64,000 bases of DNA from Candidatus Binatia bacterium (GTDB lineage Bacteria > Vulcanimicrobiota > Vulcanimicrobiia > Vulcanimicrobiales > Vulcanimicrobiaceae), in assembly GCA_035541935.1 (NCBI GenBank), contig DATKMJ010000067.1:1-64000 (forward strand), in the 5' to 3' direction. The notes under the pieces were generated by a model. The model had not been told where the DNA came from. It did no database searches and saw nothing but the letters and a program-made list of their open reading frames with translations. Below, one piece after another: positions 52,342 to 61,424 of this stretch (the first letter of the stretch is position 1; each line of letters opens with the position of its first letter). The position numbers were made by a program, and so were the translations under genes.

Positions 52342-52514
52342 CTGCGTATAGCGCGCAGCGCGCGTTGGTACCGAACCGACTAGTTGGACCTAGGGAGCAT
52401 CAGCTCCGGATACGACGGTTTCTGCCGGGTCACGTACCTGCCGAGCCGGCGCCCGGGCCGCACCCACCTGCGAGAACGCAGGTTCGATCGCCGCGCGCAA
52501 GACGCTATGTGCGG
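52342..52514 (+). ncRNA. Candidate structured non-coding RNA, 6S-like architecture
   Basis: The gap between the epimerase and the next gene folds into one long closing stem on the plus strand: CTGCGT-ATAGCG (52342-52353) with CGCTAT-GTGCGG (52503-52514), a 4-by-4 internal loop, then GCGCGCG (52358-52364) with CGCGCGC (52492-52498). Three wobble pairs work only on the plus strand. Inside are GGAGC-ATCA-GCTCC and CCTGCG-AGAA-CGCAGG hairpins. Length (about 173) and layout recall 6S RNA. A TTGACG at 52310 could be a -35 box, but no good -10 is seen. Family unproven. Confidence 0.4.
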
Positions 52515-53239
52515 TTGGGCATTTCCGTCGTTGCGGCGAGCGCCGCGCGCCAGCGGCCGATCGCGGCGGCGAGAGCCGCGGCGGTCGATGCGCCCGATGC
52601 GTCGGTGACGGCGACGTGCCCGCGAAACGCCGCGAATGCGTCGATCGTATCGGCGATCGAACGGTCGGTCTGCAGCGCGGCATCGCTCCAGAGCAGGACG
52701 GTGTTCGGCTGCAGCGCCCGCGGATCGCTCGCTGCGTCGAACCGCTGCGGCTCCGGCCCGAAGCGCAGCCACGCCGAGTCGGCCTCTTTTGCGACGCGCT
52801 TGCAGTCGTGCGTGCCGGCGGCGTACGTCTGCGGCGCGTTGCGCACCGCGATCGTGACGTTCGCGGCCTTGGCCAACGACGTCGCGGTCCCGAGCCGCTC
52901 GAGTTGCTCGCTCCAGGGAAGGTCGACGTCGCGCGCGAGGGGGGACGCGACGAGCGGGGCGCCGAGCGTGACGGCGCGGCCGAGCACGGCAGCCATCTCC
53001 CCTCGCGTCGCGCTCAAGAACGTGGCGTCCTCGAGCGCCGCGATCGAGAGCCCCCGGTCGGTCGTCATCTTCTTGACCTGAGCGAGGTAGTCGTCGTCGG
53101 TTCGAGGAAAATGCCGCACGTCTAAGACGACGCCGTCGCAAGCGAGATCGCGCGCGCAAATGTCGACGAATTCGAGTTGCGTCAGCTCGCCGCTCGCGAT
53201 GTCGCGGTGAAGCGAACTGCTCGCGCAAGCAAGCTTCAT
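52505..53239 (-). CDS. Sugar-phosphate isomerase/epimerase-like TIM-barrel protein
   Basis: A 244-residue protein resembling the AP-endonuclease-2 / xylose isomerase-like TIM-barrel family. The start is MKLACASSSLHRDIASGEL, then LEFVDICARDLACDGVVLDVRHF places a barrel strand with Asp, followed by further strands with weak motifs. The typical metal-binding Glu and His residues are not all evident, so activity is uncertain. It overlaps the 3' arm of the candidate RNA by a few bases and is divergent from rpiB. Confidence 0.6.
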   Translation of the reverse strand: MKLACASSSLHRDIASGELTQLEFVDICARDLACDGVVLDVRHFPRTDDDYLAQVKKMTTDRGLSIAALEDATFLSATRGEMAAVLGRAVTLGAPLVASPLARDVDLPWSEQLERLGTATSLAKAANVTIAVRNAPQTYAAGTHDCKRVAKEADSAWLRFGPEPQRFDAASDPRALQPNTVLLWSDAALQTDRSIADTIDAFAAFRGHVAVTDASGASTAAALAAAIGRWRAALAATTEMPNRT

Positions 53240-53290
53240 CGGCGTCGGACGTTCGACCGCTCGACGTTTCTCACCCTTGCCGTTGGACGG

Positions 53291-53821
53291 ATGGAGAAGA
53301 TGAAAATCGCCCTCGGCGCCGACCACGCCGGATTCGAATACAAAGACCGCATCGTGAAGATCTTGCGCGACCGCGGCCACGAGACGATTGACTTTGGAAC
53401 CCACGACGCGACGCCGGTCGACTACCCGCAGTACGGCTATGCCGTCGGCGAGGCGGTTGCGAGCGGACAGGCCGAGCGCGGCATCGTCGTCTGCGGGTCG
53501 AGCCTGGGCATCGCGATGGCCGCGAACAAAGTGCCCGGCGTCCGCTGCGCGCCGGTGACGGAGCCCTACTCGGCAGAGCTCGCGCGCCGGCATAACGACG
53601 CGAACGTCATCGCCTTCTCCGAGCGCCTGACGGGCATCGAGATGGTCGAGCGCATGCTCGACGTCTTCCTCGAGACGTCGTTCGACGGCGGCCGCCACGC
53701 CTATCGCGTCGAGCAGCTCTTCGAGTTCGGCGACGAGCAGCGCGCGCGGACGTTAAAGGACCTCGAGCGCGGTGAGGTGACCGACGCGAAGACGCCGCAG
53801 GAGCTTATCGGAGTACCGTAG
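53291..53821 (+). CDS. rpiB: Ribose-5-phosphate isomerase B with a C-terminal extension
   Basis: A 176-residue RpiB/LacAB-type enzyme interconverting ribose-5-P and ribulose-5-[14 protein letters not shown] is the phosphate-loop start, [23 protein letters not shown] carries the catalytic Cys, and [16 protein letters not shown] follows. The usual length is about 145; an extra 30 charged residues follow [12 protein letters not shown] 53291 was chosen; the ATG at 53300 is possible. Followed by glyA, the conserved order. Confidence 0.92.
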   Translation: MEKMKIALGADHAGFEYKDRIVKILRDRGHETIDFGTHDATPVDYPQYGYAVGEAVASGQAERGIVVCGSSLGIAMAANKVPGVRCAPVTEPYSAELARRHNDANVIAFSERLTGIEMVERMLDVFLETSFDGGRHAYRVEQLFEFGDEQRARTLKDLERGEVTDAKTPQELIGVP

Positions 53822-53835
53822 GCGAAGAACGAGCC

Positions 53836-55083
53836 GTGGACATCCTGACGCCCCAGAACGTCGAAGCGCAAGACCCGGAGCTCTTCGCGGCGATCGCCGG
53901 CGAGGAGCGCCGCCAACGCGACAACCTCGAGTTGATCGCGTCGGAGAACTATACGAGCCGCGCGGTCCGCGAAGCGATGGGCTGCGTCATGACCAACAAG
54001 TACGCGGAAGGCTACCCCGGCAAGCGTTACTACGGCGGCTGCGAGTGGGTCGACGTCGCCGAGCGGCTCGCGATCGATCGCGTCAAGCAGATCTTCGGCG
54101 CGGAGCACGCCAACGTGCAGCCGCACTCGGGCGCGCAGGCGAACATGGCGGTCTTCATGGCGGTGCTGACTCCCGGCGATACGGTGCTGGGCATGTCGCT
54201 CGCGCACGGCGGCCATCTCACGCACGGCACGAAGGTCAGTTTCTCCGGCAAGCTCTACAACGCGATTGCGTACGGAGTCCGTAAGGAGACCGAGCTCATC
54301 GATTTCGACGAGGTGCGCGCGCTGGCACGCGAGCATCGCCCGAAGTTAATCGTTGCGGGCGCGAGCGCCTACCCGAGAACGATGGAGTACGCCCCGTTCC
54401 GCGAGATCGCCGATGAGGTCGGCGCGAAGCTCATGGTGGATTTCGCGCATATCGCCGGTCTCGTCGCCGTCGGCCTTCACCCGTCACCGGTTCCGCTCGC
54501 GGAGTTCGTGACGTCCACGACGCACAAGACGCTGCGCGGACCGCGCGGCGGGTTCGTGCTCAGCACGAGCGAGTGGGCGCAGCTGGTCGACAAGAGCGTC
54601 TTCCCGGGAATCCAGGGCGGACCGCTGATGCATACGATCGCCGCGAAGGCGGTCGGATTCCACGAAGCGCTGCAGCCCGAGTTCGTCACGTACCAGCGTC
54701 ACGTGATCGAGAACGCGAGCGTCATGGCCGAGGAGTTCGAGCGAGCCGGCCTGCGACTCGTCGCGGGCGGCACCGACACGCATTTGATTCTGCTCGACGT
54801 CTCGGTGAAGGGCCTGACCGGCAAAGCGGTCGAGGCCTATCTCGACGAGATCGGCATCACGGTGAACAAGAACGCGATTCCGTTCGATCCGCAGAAGCCG
54901 ATGATCGCCAGCGGCATCCGCATCGGAACGCCCGCGATCACCGCGCGCGGGCTGCGGGCGCAAGAGTGCCGGGAGGTCGCGCGCATTATGTGCGCGGGCC
55001 TCGGCGACATCGAATCCCGCGCCAACGTCGAGCGCCTCCGCGACCGCGTGCGGGAGCTAACGTCGCGCTACGACGTACCCTAA
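53836..55083 (+). CDS. glyA: Serine hydroxymethyltransferase
   Basis: A 415-residue PLP enzyme for serine-glycine exchange with tetrahydrofolate. [33 protein letters not shown] and the PLP lysine in [13 protein letters not shown] are definitive. GTG start at 53836, 14 bases after rpiB. A stem-loop covers its stop codon. Confidence 0.97.
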   Translation: MDILTPQNVEAQDPELFAAIAGEERRQRDNLELIASENYTSRAVREAMGCVMTNKYAEGYPGKRYYGGCEWVDVAERLAIDRVKQIFGAEHANVQPHSGAQANMAVFMAVLTPGDTVLGMSLAHGGHLTHGTKVSFSGKLYNAIAYGVRKETELIDFDEVRALAREHRPKLIVAGASAYPRTMEYAPFREIADEVGAKLMVDFAHIAGLVAVGLHPSPVPLAEFVTSTTHKTLRGPRGGFVLSTSEWAQLVDKSVFPGIQGGPLMHTIAAKAVGFHEALQPEFVTYQRHVIENASVMAEEFERAGLRLVAGGTDTHLILLDVSVKGLTGKAVEAYLDEIGITVNKNAIPFDPQKPMIASGIRIGTPAITARGLRAQECREVARIMCAGLGDIESRANVERLRDRVRELTSRYDVP

Positions 55084-55096
55084 GTATGAGGGTACG
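55074..55096 (+). terminator. Hairpin at the glyA stop codon
   Basis: CGTACCCT (55074-55081) and AGGGTACG (55089-55096) form a perfect 8-bp stem with a 7-base loop, and the glyA TAA lies in it. No T-run follows, so it is at best a weak or Rho-assisted terminator or a 3'-end stabiliser. The next 85 bases hold nothing recognisable. Confidence 0.35.
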
Positions 55097-55181
55097 CGCT
55101 AGACCGCTCGAACCATAGAATCCCAAGCGTCATCAGAACCGCGCCGCCGGCGACGGCCGCGACCCGCGGCGTCCGCTCCCG

Positions 55182-55811
55182 CTACGCACGCCGCGTCTTT
55201 GCGGTGAGCCAGCGCGGCAGCAGACGCGCGACGATAATGGCGATGACGGAGACGATCGCTGCGGACGCGATCGTGATGGAGTGCTTGCTCAGCACCAGAT
55301 AGGTTCCGGCGCAGAGACCGAAGAGTATCGCGAATGCGAGCCGCGTCAGTTGTTCGACGCCCCACCGAATGTCGTCGGGCGGCAGTTCCGCACGGCGCGC
55401 GATGAGGCCCACGAGCAGCATCGTGCCCACCAGCGAGTAGACGACCACGAGCGAAAAGACGCACAGGCCGAGAAAGCGGCCCGGATTCTCGCCCAGCTCT
55501 GCGATGCGAAACGTGCTTTCGAGGAAGTAGAGCGTGAGGATGAGGCCGCAGAGCATCGCGAAGTTGAGGACGACCATCGGCATCGTGAGCGCGAAGAACG
55601 TGCTGAAGGTCCGGTGGTGCAGCCACCAGAGCACCGCGATGAAGACGAATGCCGAGATGAAGAACGTCGTGCTCGCCCAGACGCTGAACATGTCGGCACC
55701 GCTCCTGGGCAGCACGAGGTTGAGCCCGAGTTGCGCGAGACAGAAGCCGATGACGATGTCGGAAAAGCCCTCGAGGCGGTGGATTGTATGCTGCGCTTTG
55801 TCGGGATGCAT
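55182..55811 (-). CDS. TMEM175/DUF1211-family membrane protein, potassium-channel-like
   Basis: A 209-residue protein with about six membrane helices. RLEGFSDIVIGFCLAQLGL at residues 12-30 has the FSD signature of TMEM175-type channels. In prokaryotes such proteins conduct potassium; the usual form has two repeats or assembles as a tetramer. It interrupts the plus-strand rpiB-glyA-comEB series. Function is inferred from the family. Confidence 0.75.
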   Translation of the reverse strand: MHPDKAQHTIHRLEGFSDIVIGFCLAQLGLNLVLPRSGADMFSVWASTTFFISAFVFIAVLWWLHHRTFSTFFALTMPMVVLNFAMLCGLILTLYFLESTFRIAELGENPGRFLGLCVFSLVVVYSLVGTMLLVGLIARRAELPPDDIRWGVEQLTRLAFAILFGLCAGTYLVLSKHSITIASAAIVSVIAIIVARLLPRWLTAKTRRA

Positions 55812-55817
55812 CGTCCC

Positions 55818-57071
55818 TTACGGCGGGATCCCGTAGAGCGTCCCGTGGCCGTACGCGCCGCCGCCCGTCGTCGTTCCATACAGGGTGCCGTTGACGTCGA
55901 CGAGCGCGGAGCCCGGGCCGCAGCCGTCGGAGCCGCCCCGGAATTGATAGAGCGTCGTCAAAAGGCCGGCCGGCGTCAATTTAAAGAGGGTTCCGCAGAG
56001 ATGCGCGCCTCTGCCGGCCGTCGTTCCGTAAAGGTTGCCGTCGACGACGATCAGGCCGTTGGGTGCCTCGCCGTCGTTGCCGCCCGTGAAATTGTAGAGC
56101 ACCTTCTCCTTACCCGAAGGAGCGATCTCGAAGATCGTTCCGCAACCGAAACCCGATCCCGAGTACGCACAGTCGGAGTTGCCTCCCGATAACGTCGAAC
56201 CGTAGAAGTCTCCGTCGAGCGCGACGAGGCCGGTCGCCGGAATCGCGCCGTCGCGGCGCGAGTCTCCGAACCCGTGCAGCACCGTCACGCTTCCGGAGGG
56301 CGTCATCTCGAAGACGGTGCCGCAGCCGCCGGAGTTGTTGCAAGCGTCGCCGCCGCCGACGCTCGTCGTCCCGTAGAGATTGCCGCCGAAGGGCAGCAAG
56401 CCGCCTTGCGGCGATCCACCGCCTTTGCCGCCGGCGAACGTGTAGAGCGTGGTTACCGTGCCGGAAGCGTTCATCTCAAAGATCAGTCCGCAACCGGGAA
56501 GATCGGCGTAATAGCACTGACCGGCTCCGCCGGCGGCGGCCTCACCATAGATCGTCCCGTTGAACGGCGTGAGGGAATTCGGCGCCGCTCCGCCCGCGTT
56601 GCCGGCAAAGCTGTAGAGCACGCTCTCCGATCCCGACGGCGATGCTTCGAAGATCGTTCCGCAGCCGCTCGTATTGGTGGATTTGCACGCCGCGTCTCCG
56701 CCGTACGTCGTCGTGCCGAGCAGATTGCCGCCGGATTCGATGAGCGAGCCGGGCGCTTCGCCGTCGGGCACCGAGGTGAAGACGTGGAGAACGCGCTCTT
56801 GCGCAGACGAGTTCACGGCGTAAACGGTGCCGCAGCCGTGCACGACGACGCATCCGCCGTTGCCGCCAAGAACGGTCGTGCCGTAGAACGCGCCGTTGAC
56901 GACGATCGGAGCGGCGGCCGGAACCGCGCCGTCGTTACCTCCGGCGAACGAATAGATGACCGTCTCGCTCGTGATCGGGCCGAGGCCTGGGGCGCCGCTC
57001 GGCGACTGCGACCCACCGCATCCCGTGAGAACCGCTGCCGCGAAGCAGACGCACGCGCCGCGCCGATCCAT
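55818..57071 (-). CDS. GloVer-repeat lipoprotein
   Basis: A 417-residue predicted lipoprotein (lipobox LTGC, Cys18) with seven tandem units of about 50 residues. Each has YGTTxxGG-type turns, then CGT(V/I)FE, then VLYxF(A)GG. Five units hold a pair of cysteines 6-11 residues apart just before or in the GCGT motif, possibly disulfides. The repeats match the choice-of-anchor GloVer type and should form a beta-propeller-like or solenoid surface protein. ATG 57071 was chosen at the lipobox signal; the upstream open frame is a shadow. Confidence 0.83.
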   Translation of the reverse strand: MDRRGACVCFAAAVLTGCGGSQSPSGAPGLGPITSETVIYSFAGGNDGAVPAAAPIVVNGAFYGTTVLGGNGGCVVVHGCGTVYAVNSSAQERVLHVFTSVPDGEAPGSLIESGGNLLGTTTYGGDAACKSTNTSGCGTIFEASPSGSESVLYSFAGNAGGAAPNSLTPFNGTIYGEAAAGGAGQCYYADLPGCGLIFEMNASGTVTTLYTFAGGKGGGSPQGGLLPFGGNLYGTTSVGGGDACNNSGGCGTVFEMTPSGSVTVLHGFGDSRRDGAIPATGLVALDGDFYGSTLSGGNSDCAYSGSGFGCGTIFEIAPSGKEKVLYNFTGGNDGEAPNGLIVVDGNLYGTTAGRGAHLCGTLFKLTPAGLLTTLYQFRGGSDGCGPGSALVDVNGTLYGTTTGGGAYGHGTLYGIPP

Positions 57072-57143
57072 GCCCCGTCGTTCGCCGCCGAGTGACGGCC
57101 TACTTGCAGAGGCATAAGAGCGCGCGCTACTAAAGAGAGCGAG

Positions 57144-57581
57144 ATGCGTCCAGGCTGGGACGAGTATTTCATGCAGATCGCACAGACGGTGGCGACGCGG
57201 GCGACCTGTCCGCGCGCCTCGGTCGGCTGCGTGCTCATGCGCGAGCATCGCATTCTGACGACGGGCTACAACGGCGCGCCGCGCGGCGTCGCGCACTGCA
57301 CCGAGGTAGGCTGCGCGCTCGTCAACGATCACTGCTTGCGCGCCACGCACGCCGAGGCGAACGCCGTCGTTCAGGGCGCGCTGCACGGCGTCAGCCTGCA
57401 GCACGCGACCGCGTACTGCACGCACCAACCCTGCGTCAACTGTTCGAAGCTCCTGATCAGCGCGGGCGTCGTGCGGATCGTCTACGGCGAGCCGTATCCG
57501 GACGCAGTCGCGAGCCAGCTGCTCGCCGAGGCCGGCGTCGCGCTCGTCGCCTACGCCGCGCTCGAGGGCGCGCGCGGATGA
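57144..57581 (+). CDS. comEB: dCMP deaminase / ComEB-like deaminase
   Basis: A 145-residue zinc deaminase. THAEANAVV provides the His and catalytic Glu, and HQPCVNCSK the two zinc cysteines. TGYNGAPRGVAHC is typical of dCMP deaminases. It converts dCMP to dUMP for dTMP synthesis. Its place before wecA matches the rpiB-glyA-(upp)-comEB-wecA order; upp is absent. Confidence 0.9.
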   Translation: MRPGWDEYFMQIAQTVATRATCPRASVGCVLMREHRILTTGYNGAPRGVAHCTEVGCALVNDHCLRATHAEANAVVQGALHGVSLQHATAYCTHQPCVNCSKLLISAGVVRIVYGEPYPDAVASQLLAEAGVALVAYAALEGARG

Positions 57582-58624
57582 GCGAGCATCACCCGAGCGC
57601 CGGCATACTCTACGCCGCGGCGTTCGCTATCGCCGCGATCGTCAGTCTCCTGGCAACGCCGCTCGTCGTGCGGCTCGCGCTGCGCTTGGGAATCGTCGAC
57701 AACGATGGCGCCGATCGCCGCATGCACGATCAGCCCAAGCCGCGCGTCGGCGGCATCGCGGTCTTCTTCGGTTTCGCGTTCGCGCTCTTCGCCGTGCTCG
57801 GCGTCTCGTTCGCATCGCCGCTCGGGCTCTTGCCCGCGGCCGATCAGTTCGACGCGGTCCACCGGCTCGTCGGGCTGCTCTTCGGCAGCCTTCTGATCCT
57901 CGGCGTCGGCATCTGGGACGACGTGATGCAGATGCGCCCGCGCAACAAGCTCGTCGCGCAGGTCGTCGTCGCGTTGATCTCGATGCTCTACGGCTTCGTC
58001 ATTCCGGGGATCAACAATCCGTTCGATCACAATCCGGGAACGAACTGGATCGACTTCCCGCTCTGGCTCGGCGTGCCGCTGACGCTGCTCTGGTACGTCG
58101 GGATGATGAACGCGATCAACTTTCTCGACGGCCTCGACGGGCTCTTGGCGGGCGTCGCCGCCATCTCGAGCCTCTTCCTCTTCGTGATCGCCGTGCTGCA
58201 CGGCAATCCGGTCGTCGCGCTCGTCGTTGCCGCGCTCACCGGTGCGGCGCTCGGCTTCCTTCCGTATAACTTCAATCCGGCGCGCATCATCCTTGGCGAC
58301 GCCGGCTCGCTCTTCATCGGCTACGTCTTCGCGACCGTCTCGATCATCGGCGCAAGCAAGACGGCGATCGCGATCAGCGTCGTCGTGCCGCTCTTGGTGC
58401 TCGCGTTGCCGGTGCTCGACACCGCGGCGGCGATCGTGCGGCGAGCCCGCAGCGGCAAGCGGATCACCGAAGCGGATCGCGGCCACTTTCATCATCAGTT
58501 GATCTTCCGTTTCGGGCTCAACGTGCGGCAGGCCGTGCTGCTCCTCTACGCCGTCTGCTTCGTGCTGGGCGCGGTCGCGCTCGCCTTCTCCGGCGAGTTC
58601 ACGCACGTCTTCCATCGCGCGTAG
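57578..58624 (+). CDS. wecA: Undecaprenyl-phosphate GlcNAc-1-phosphate transferase (WecA/TagO type)
   Basis: A 348-residue membrane enzyme with about ten helices. MHDQPKPRVGGIAVFF, ILGVGIWDDVMQM, NAINFLDGLDGLLAG and GDAGSLFIGY are the catalytic loops, and ADRGHFHHQL a conserved cytoplasmic loop. It starts glycan synthesis on undecaprenyl phosphate for surface polymers. It overlaps comEB by 4 bases and precedes wecB. Confidence 0.92.
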   Translation: MSEHHPSAGILYAAAFAIAAIVSLLATPLVVRLALRLGIVDNDGADRRMHDQPKPRVGGIAVFFGFAFALFAVLGVSFASPLGLLPAADQFDAVHRLVGLLFGSLLILGVGIWDDVMQMRPRNKLVAQVVVALISMLYGFVIPGINNPFDHNPGTNWIDFPLWLGVPLTLLWYVGMMNAINFLDGLDGLLAGVAAISSLFLFVIAVLHGNPVVALVVAALTGAALGFLPYNFNPARIILGDAGSLFIGYVFATVSIIGASKTAIAISVVVPLLVLALPVLDTAAAIVRRARSGKRITEADRGHFHHQLIFRFGLNVRQAVLLLYAVCFVLGAVALAFSGEFTHVFHRA

Positions 58625-58637
58625 CGACGGCCGCACT

Positions 58638-59783
58638 GTGACCGACCGGCTGAAGGTGATGAGCGTCTTCGGGACGCGCCCCGACACCATTAAGATGGCG
58701 CCGGTAGTGCGCGCGCTCCGCGCGCACCCGGAGATCGACGATCTCGTCTGCGTGACGGCGCAGCACCGCCGGATGCTCGACGATCTCCTGAGGCTCTTCG
58801 GGATAACGCCCGACTTCGATCTCGACGTCATGACCGAAGATCAGACGCTGACCGACGTGACGACGCGCGTGCTCTCCGGCATGGAGGGCGTCTTGCGCGA
58901 AGCCGCGCCCGACGTCGTGCTCGTTCACGGCGACACGACGACGAGCACCGCGGCGGCGCTCGCGGCGTTCTATCGGCGAATCGCGGTCGGGCACGTCGAG
59001 GCCGGCTTGCGCACGAAGAACCGTTGGCTGCCCTATCCCGAGGAGATGAACCGGCGCCTCACCGCGACGATCGCGTCGTACCATTTCGCGCCGACGCCGC
59101 TCGCGCGCGAGCACTTGCTCGCCGAGAACGTCGACGCGGCAGACATCGTCGTCACGGGAAACACGGTGATCGATGCCTTCCTCGAAACGGCCGCGCGCGC
59201 CGATCTTCCGCAGCCGCCCGGATGGGGCGCGCTCGATCCGCAGCGGCCGACGATCGTCGTGACCGCGCACCGTCGCGAGAATCACCCGCACATGCGCGAG
59301 ATCTGCGACGCGTTGCGCGAGATCGCCGCGGACGCATCGCAGCCGCAACTCTACTGGCCGGTGCATCCGTCGCCGCGCGTCGCACCGGTCGCGCACGAGA
59401 TCCTCGACGGCGTCGCCGGCGTCGTCTTGGTCGAGCCGATCGATTATGCGGAGATGGTCGCGGCGGTCAAAGGCTGCGCGTTCGTGCTCACCGACTCGGG
59501 CGGTCTGCAAGAAGAGGCTCCGTGTCTCGGCAAACCCGTGCTCGTGATGCGCGAGGAGACGGAGCGCCCCGAGGGTCTGCTCGCCGGAACGCTCGAACTG
59601 GTCGGGCCCGATCGCGGGCGCATCGTCGCGGCCGCGCAGCGCCTTCTCCACGATCCGCGCGTCTACGGGAAGATGGCCCACGCCGTGAACCCGTACGGCG
59701 ACGGACGCTCCGCCGAGCGAATCGCGCAGTGGCTCTGGGCGCGGTTGCGCGGGGGTGCGTACCCGCAGCCGTTCAGTCCGTGA
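58638..59783 (+). CDS. wecB: UDP-N-acetylglucosamine 2-epimerase
   Basis: A 381-residue non-hydrolysing epimerase giving UDP-ManNAc. FGTRPDTIKMAPVV, VHGDTTTSTAAALAAFY, HVEAGLRT, TAHRRENH and DSGGLQEEAPCLGKPVLVMR are all diagnostic. GTG start. The product likely feeds a secondary polymer or O-antigen begun by WecA. The stop overlaps the atpZ-like GTG. Confidence 0.95.
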   Translation: MTDRLKVMSVFGTRPDTIKMAPVVRALRAHPEIDDLVCVTAQHRRMLDDLLRLFGITPDFDLDVMTEDQTLTDVTTRVLSGMEGVLREAAPDVVLVHGDTTTSTAAALAAFYRRIAVGHVEAGLRTKNRWLPYPEEMNRRLTATIASYHFAPTPLAREHLLAENVDAADIVVTGNTVIDAFLETAARADLPQPPGWGALDPQRPTIVVTAHRRENHPHMREICDALREIAADASQPQLYWPVHPSPRVAPVAHEILDGVAGVVLVEPIDYAEMVAAVKGCAFVLTDSGGLQEEAPCLGKPVLVMREETERPEGLLAGTLELVGPDRGRIVAAAQRLLHDPRVYGKMAHAVNPYGDGRSAERIAQWLWARLRGGAYPQPFSP

Positions 59784-59965
59784 AATCGGTCCTGCCGGTC
59801 CTGGGTGCGGGCGGCACGTTCGCGGTTACGACGGTGGCCGGGCTGCTCGCCGGAATATGGCTGGCCGACCGGGCGAGGGCGCCGGTCTTGGCCGCCGTCG
59901 GCCTCTTCGCCGGCCTGGCGATTGGAGGCTACACCGCCTACCGGCTTCTCCTGCGGTCGCTGTAA
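59780..59965 (+). CDS. AtpZ/AtpI-like small membrane protein
   Basis: A 61-residue protein with two helices: GGTFAVTTVAGLLAGIWLAD and APVLAAVGLFAGLAIGGYTA. This matches the AtpZ-like (F0F1-ATPase subunit) family that precedes atpI and helps magnesium or calcium supply or assembly. GTG start overlapping the wecB stop, six bases before atpI. Confidence 0.75.
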   Translation: MKSVLPVLGAGGTFAVTTVAGLLAGIWLADRARAPVLAAVGLFAGLAIGGYTAYRLLLRSL

Positions 59966-59970
59966 TCGGA

Positions 59971-60387
59971 ATGCAGGAGGAAGGGGTCGGCAGGCGTAGG
60001 TACAGCGACGCCGACGCGGCGGCCGATCTCGCTGCTTACTTCAGGCTCAAACGGGCGGTCTCGGTCTGGTCCCTGGCGAGCGTCGCCGTCGTGACACTCC
60101 TGGTGGTTCGCTGGCTCCCGTTCCCGGCGTTGGCACTCGCGACGGGAGGGCTGTGTGGGGTGATCAACGCCCAGCTAACCGGAAGCAGCGGCGAGTTGCT
60201 TTTGAAGAACCGGACCGTGGGGCTCTTCGTCTTAAGTAGTTTCCTGCGAATCGGGGTCTTCGGTATAGTCCCGGTGGCGTTCGCCGTGCACGGTCCGTGG
60301 TGGTCGATGGCGTGGTATTTCGCCGGTTTTTTTCTCCCGTTAGCGTTATTTGCGGTTGGCGCGCTCCGCGCATTCGAGCGAAAGTAG
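59971..60387 (+). CDS. atpI: ATP synthase protein I-like membrane protein
   Basis: A 138-residue protein with four helices after a charged N-terminus (AAAYFRLKRAVS-like DLAAYFRLKRAVSVW). Position directly before atpB and overall pattern identify it as AtpI, which assists c-ring assembly in other bacteria. Sequence conservation is low, as is usual. Confidence 0.75.
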   Translation: MQEEGVGRRRYSDADAAADLAAYFRLKRAVSVWSLASVAVVTLLVVRWLPFPALALATGGLCGVINAQLTGSSGELLLKNRTVGLFVLSSFLRIGVFGIVPVAFAVHGPWWSMAWYFAGFFLPLALFAVGALRAFERK

Positions 60388-60402
60388 AACGAGAAAACCT
60401 TC

Positions 60403-61122
60403 GTGCAAGAGAACCTAGGCGAGCATCTCCTCTGGCACGTGCCGGTGCTGGGGCCCGTGCATGCGGATACGATCGTTACGACGTGGATCGTCATGGCGCT
60501 CGCACTCGCCTTCTTCGCGTGGGTAGGCGCGAGCTATCGTCATCCCAGCCAGACCAAACGTCAGGTCGTAGTCGAAGGCGTCGTCAACTACGTCGCCGAT
60601 CTTGCGACGAGCACGCTCGGGAAGCGCGGCGAGCCGTTCGTTCCGTTTTTCATCGCCCTCTTCGTCTTCATCTTTTTGCTCAATCAGTTCGGCATGCTGC
60701 CGTTGCGGGCGCTGGGGCTTCCGGTCGGCGGCTCTCCGACCGCCGACCTCAACACGACGGTTCCGCTGGCTCTCACCGTATGGCTGGCGACGTGGCTCTT
60801 GTTCCCAACGTCGCACGCAAAACATTTGGTCCAGCCGTTTGCTTGGCTTCTGCCGATCAACCTCATCGAAGAGTTTTCGCGGCCGCTGACGCTCGCGGCC
60901 CGTCTCTTCTTCAACATCTTCGTCGGCGAGTTGCTCTTCCTGATCGTCTCGTCGATCATCCAAGCGCACATCACGATCGGCGCGCTCAATCTCTCGCTTG
61001 CGGTAACCGTCGCCCCGTTCTTCATTCAGTTCTTTAACTTTTTCGTCGGCACCGTCCAAGCGTTCGTTTTTACCCTCTTGGCGATCGTCTATTTCTCGCT
61101 GGCGATCGGCGAAAGTCATTAA
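60403..61122 (+). CDS. atpB: F0 ATP synthase subunit a
   Basis: A 239-residue membrane protein forming the proton channel. RPLTLAARLFFNIFVGELL contains the essential Arg (RLFxN motif) and VQAFVFTLLAIVYFSLA the C-terminal helix. GTG start at 60403. First of the c, b, b', delta, alpha genes. Confidence 0.95.
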   Translation: MQENLGEHLLWHVPVLGPVHADTIVTTWIVMALALAFFAWVGASYRHPSQTKRQVVVEGVVNYVADLATSTLGKRGEPFVPFFIALFVFIFLLNQFGMLPLRALGLPVGGSPTADLNTTVPLALTVWLATWLLFPTSHAKHLVQPFAWLLPINLIEEFSRPLTLAARLFFNIFVGELLFLIVSSIIQAHITIGALNLSLAVTVAPFFIQFFNFFVGTVQAFVFTLLAIVYFSLAIGESH

Positions 61123-61136
61123 GAAAGGTTACGTCC

Positions 61137-61418
61137 TTGAGTCCTGAAGCGTTAGTAGCCGCGTTTACCCTGCTGGCGTTCGGCATCATCGTCGCCGGCG
61201 TCGCGTTCGGTTCGGCCATCGGCGACGGCATCGTCGCCAGCAAGGCGGTCGAGGCGATCGCCCGTCAACCCGAAGCGCGTCCGAACATCATGACGTTCAT
61301 GTTTCTCGGCGTCGGCGTGCTGGAAGCGTTCCCGATCATCGCGTTGGGTCTCGCATTCTACATGATCTTTGGCTTGGCGCCGCTGGCGGCGCTCATGGCG
61401 AAGGTGACGGGCCACTAA
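61137..61418 (+). CDS. atpE: F0 ATP synthase subunit c
   Basis: A 93-residue hairpin protein of the rotor ring. IAGVAFGSAIGDGI is in helix 1 (the Gly-rich part), ARQPEARP is the polar loop, and GVGVLEAFPIIALGLAFYM carries the ion-binding Glu. Absence of a Ser/Thr after that Glu fits protons rather than sodium. TTG start at 61137, after GAAAGG. Confidence 0.94.
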   Translation: MSPEALVAAFTLLAFGIIVAGVAFGSAIGDGIVASKAVEAIARQPEARPNIMTFMFLGVGVLEAFPIIALGLAFYMIFGLAPLAALMAKVTGH

Positions 61419-61424
61419 GACTCG

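Noticed and set aside
52470-52500. tRNA gene suggested by GGTTCGATC
   Set aside because: The bases around the loop do not form a 5-bp T stem, and no acceptor or anticodon arms match.
57100-57140. Promoter TTGCAG-N18-TACTAA for comEB
   Set aside because: The -10 would lie about 12 bases from the ATG and leave no room for the ribosome-binding GAGAG. Support is too weak to list.
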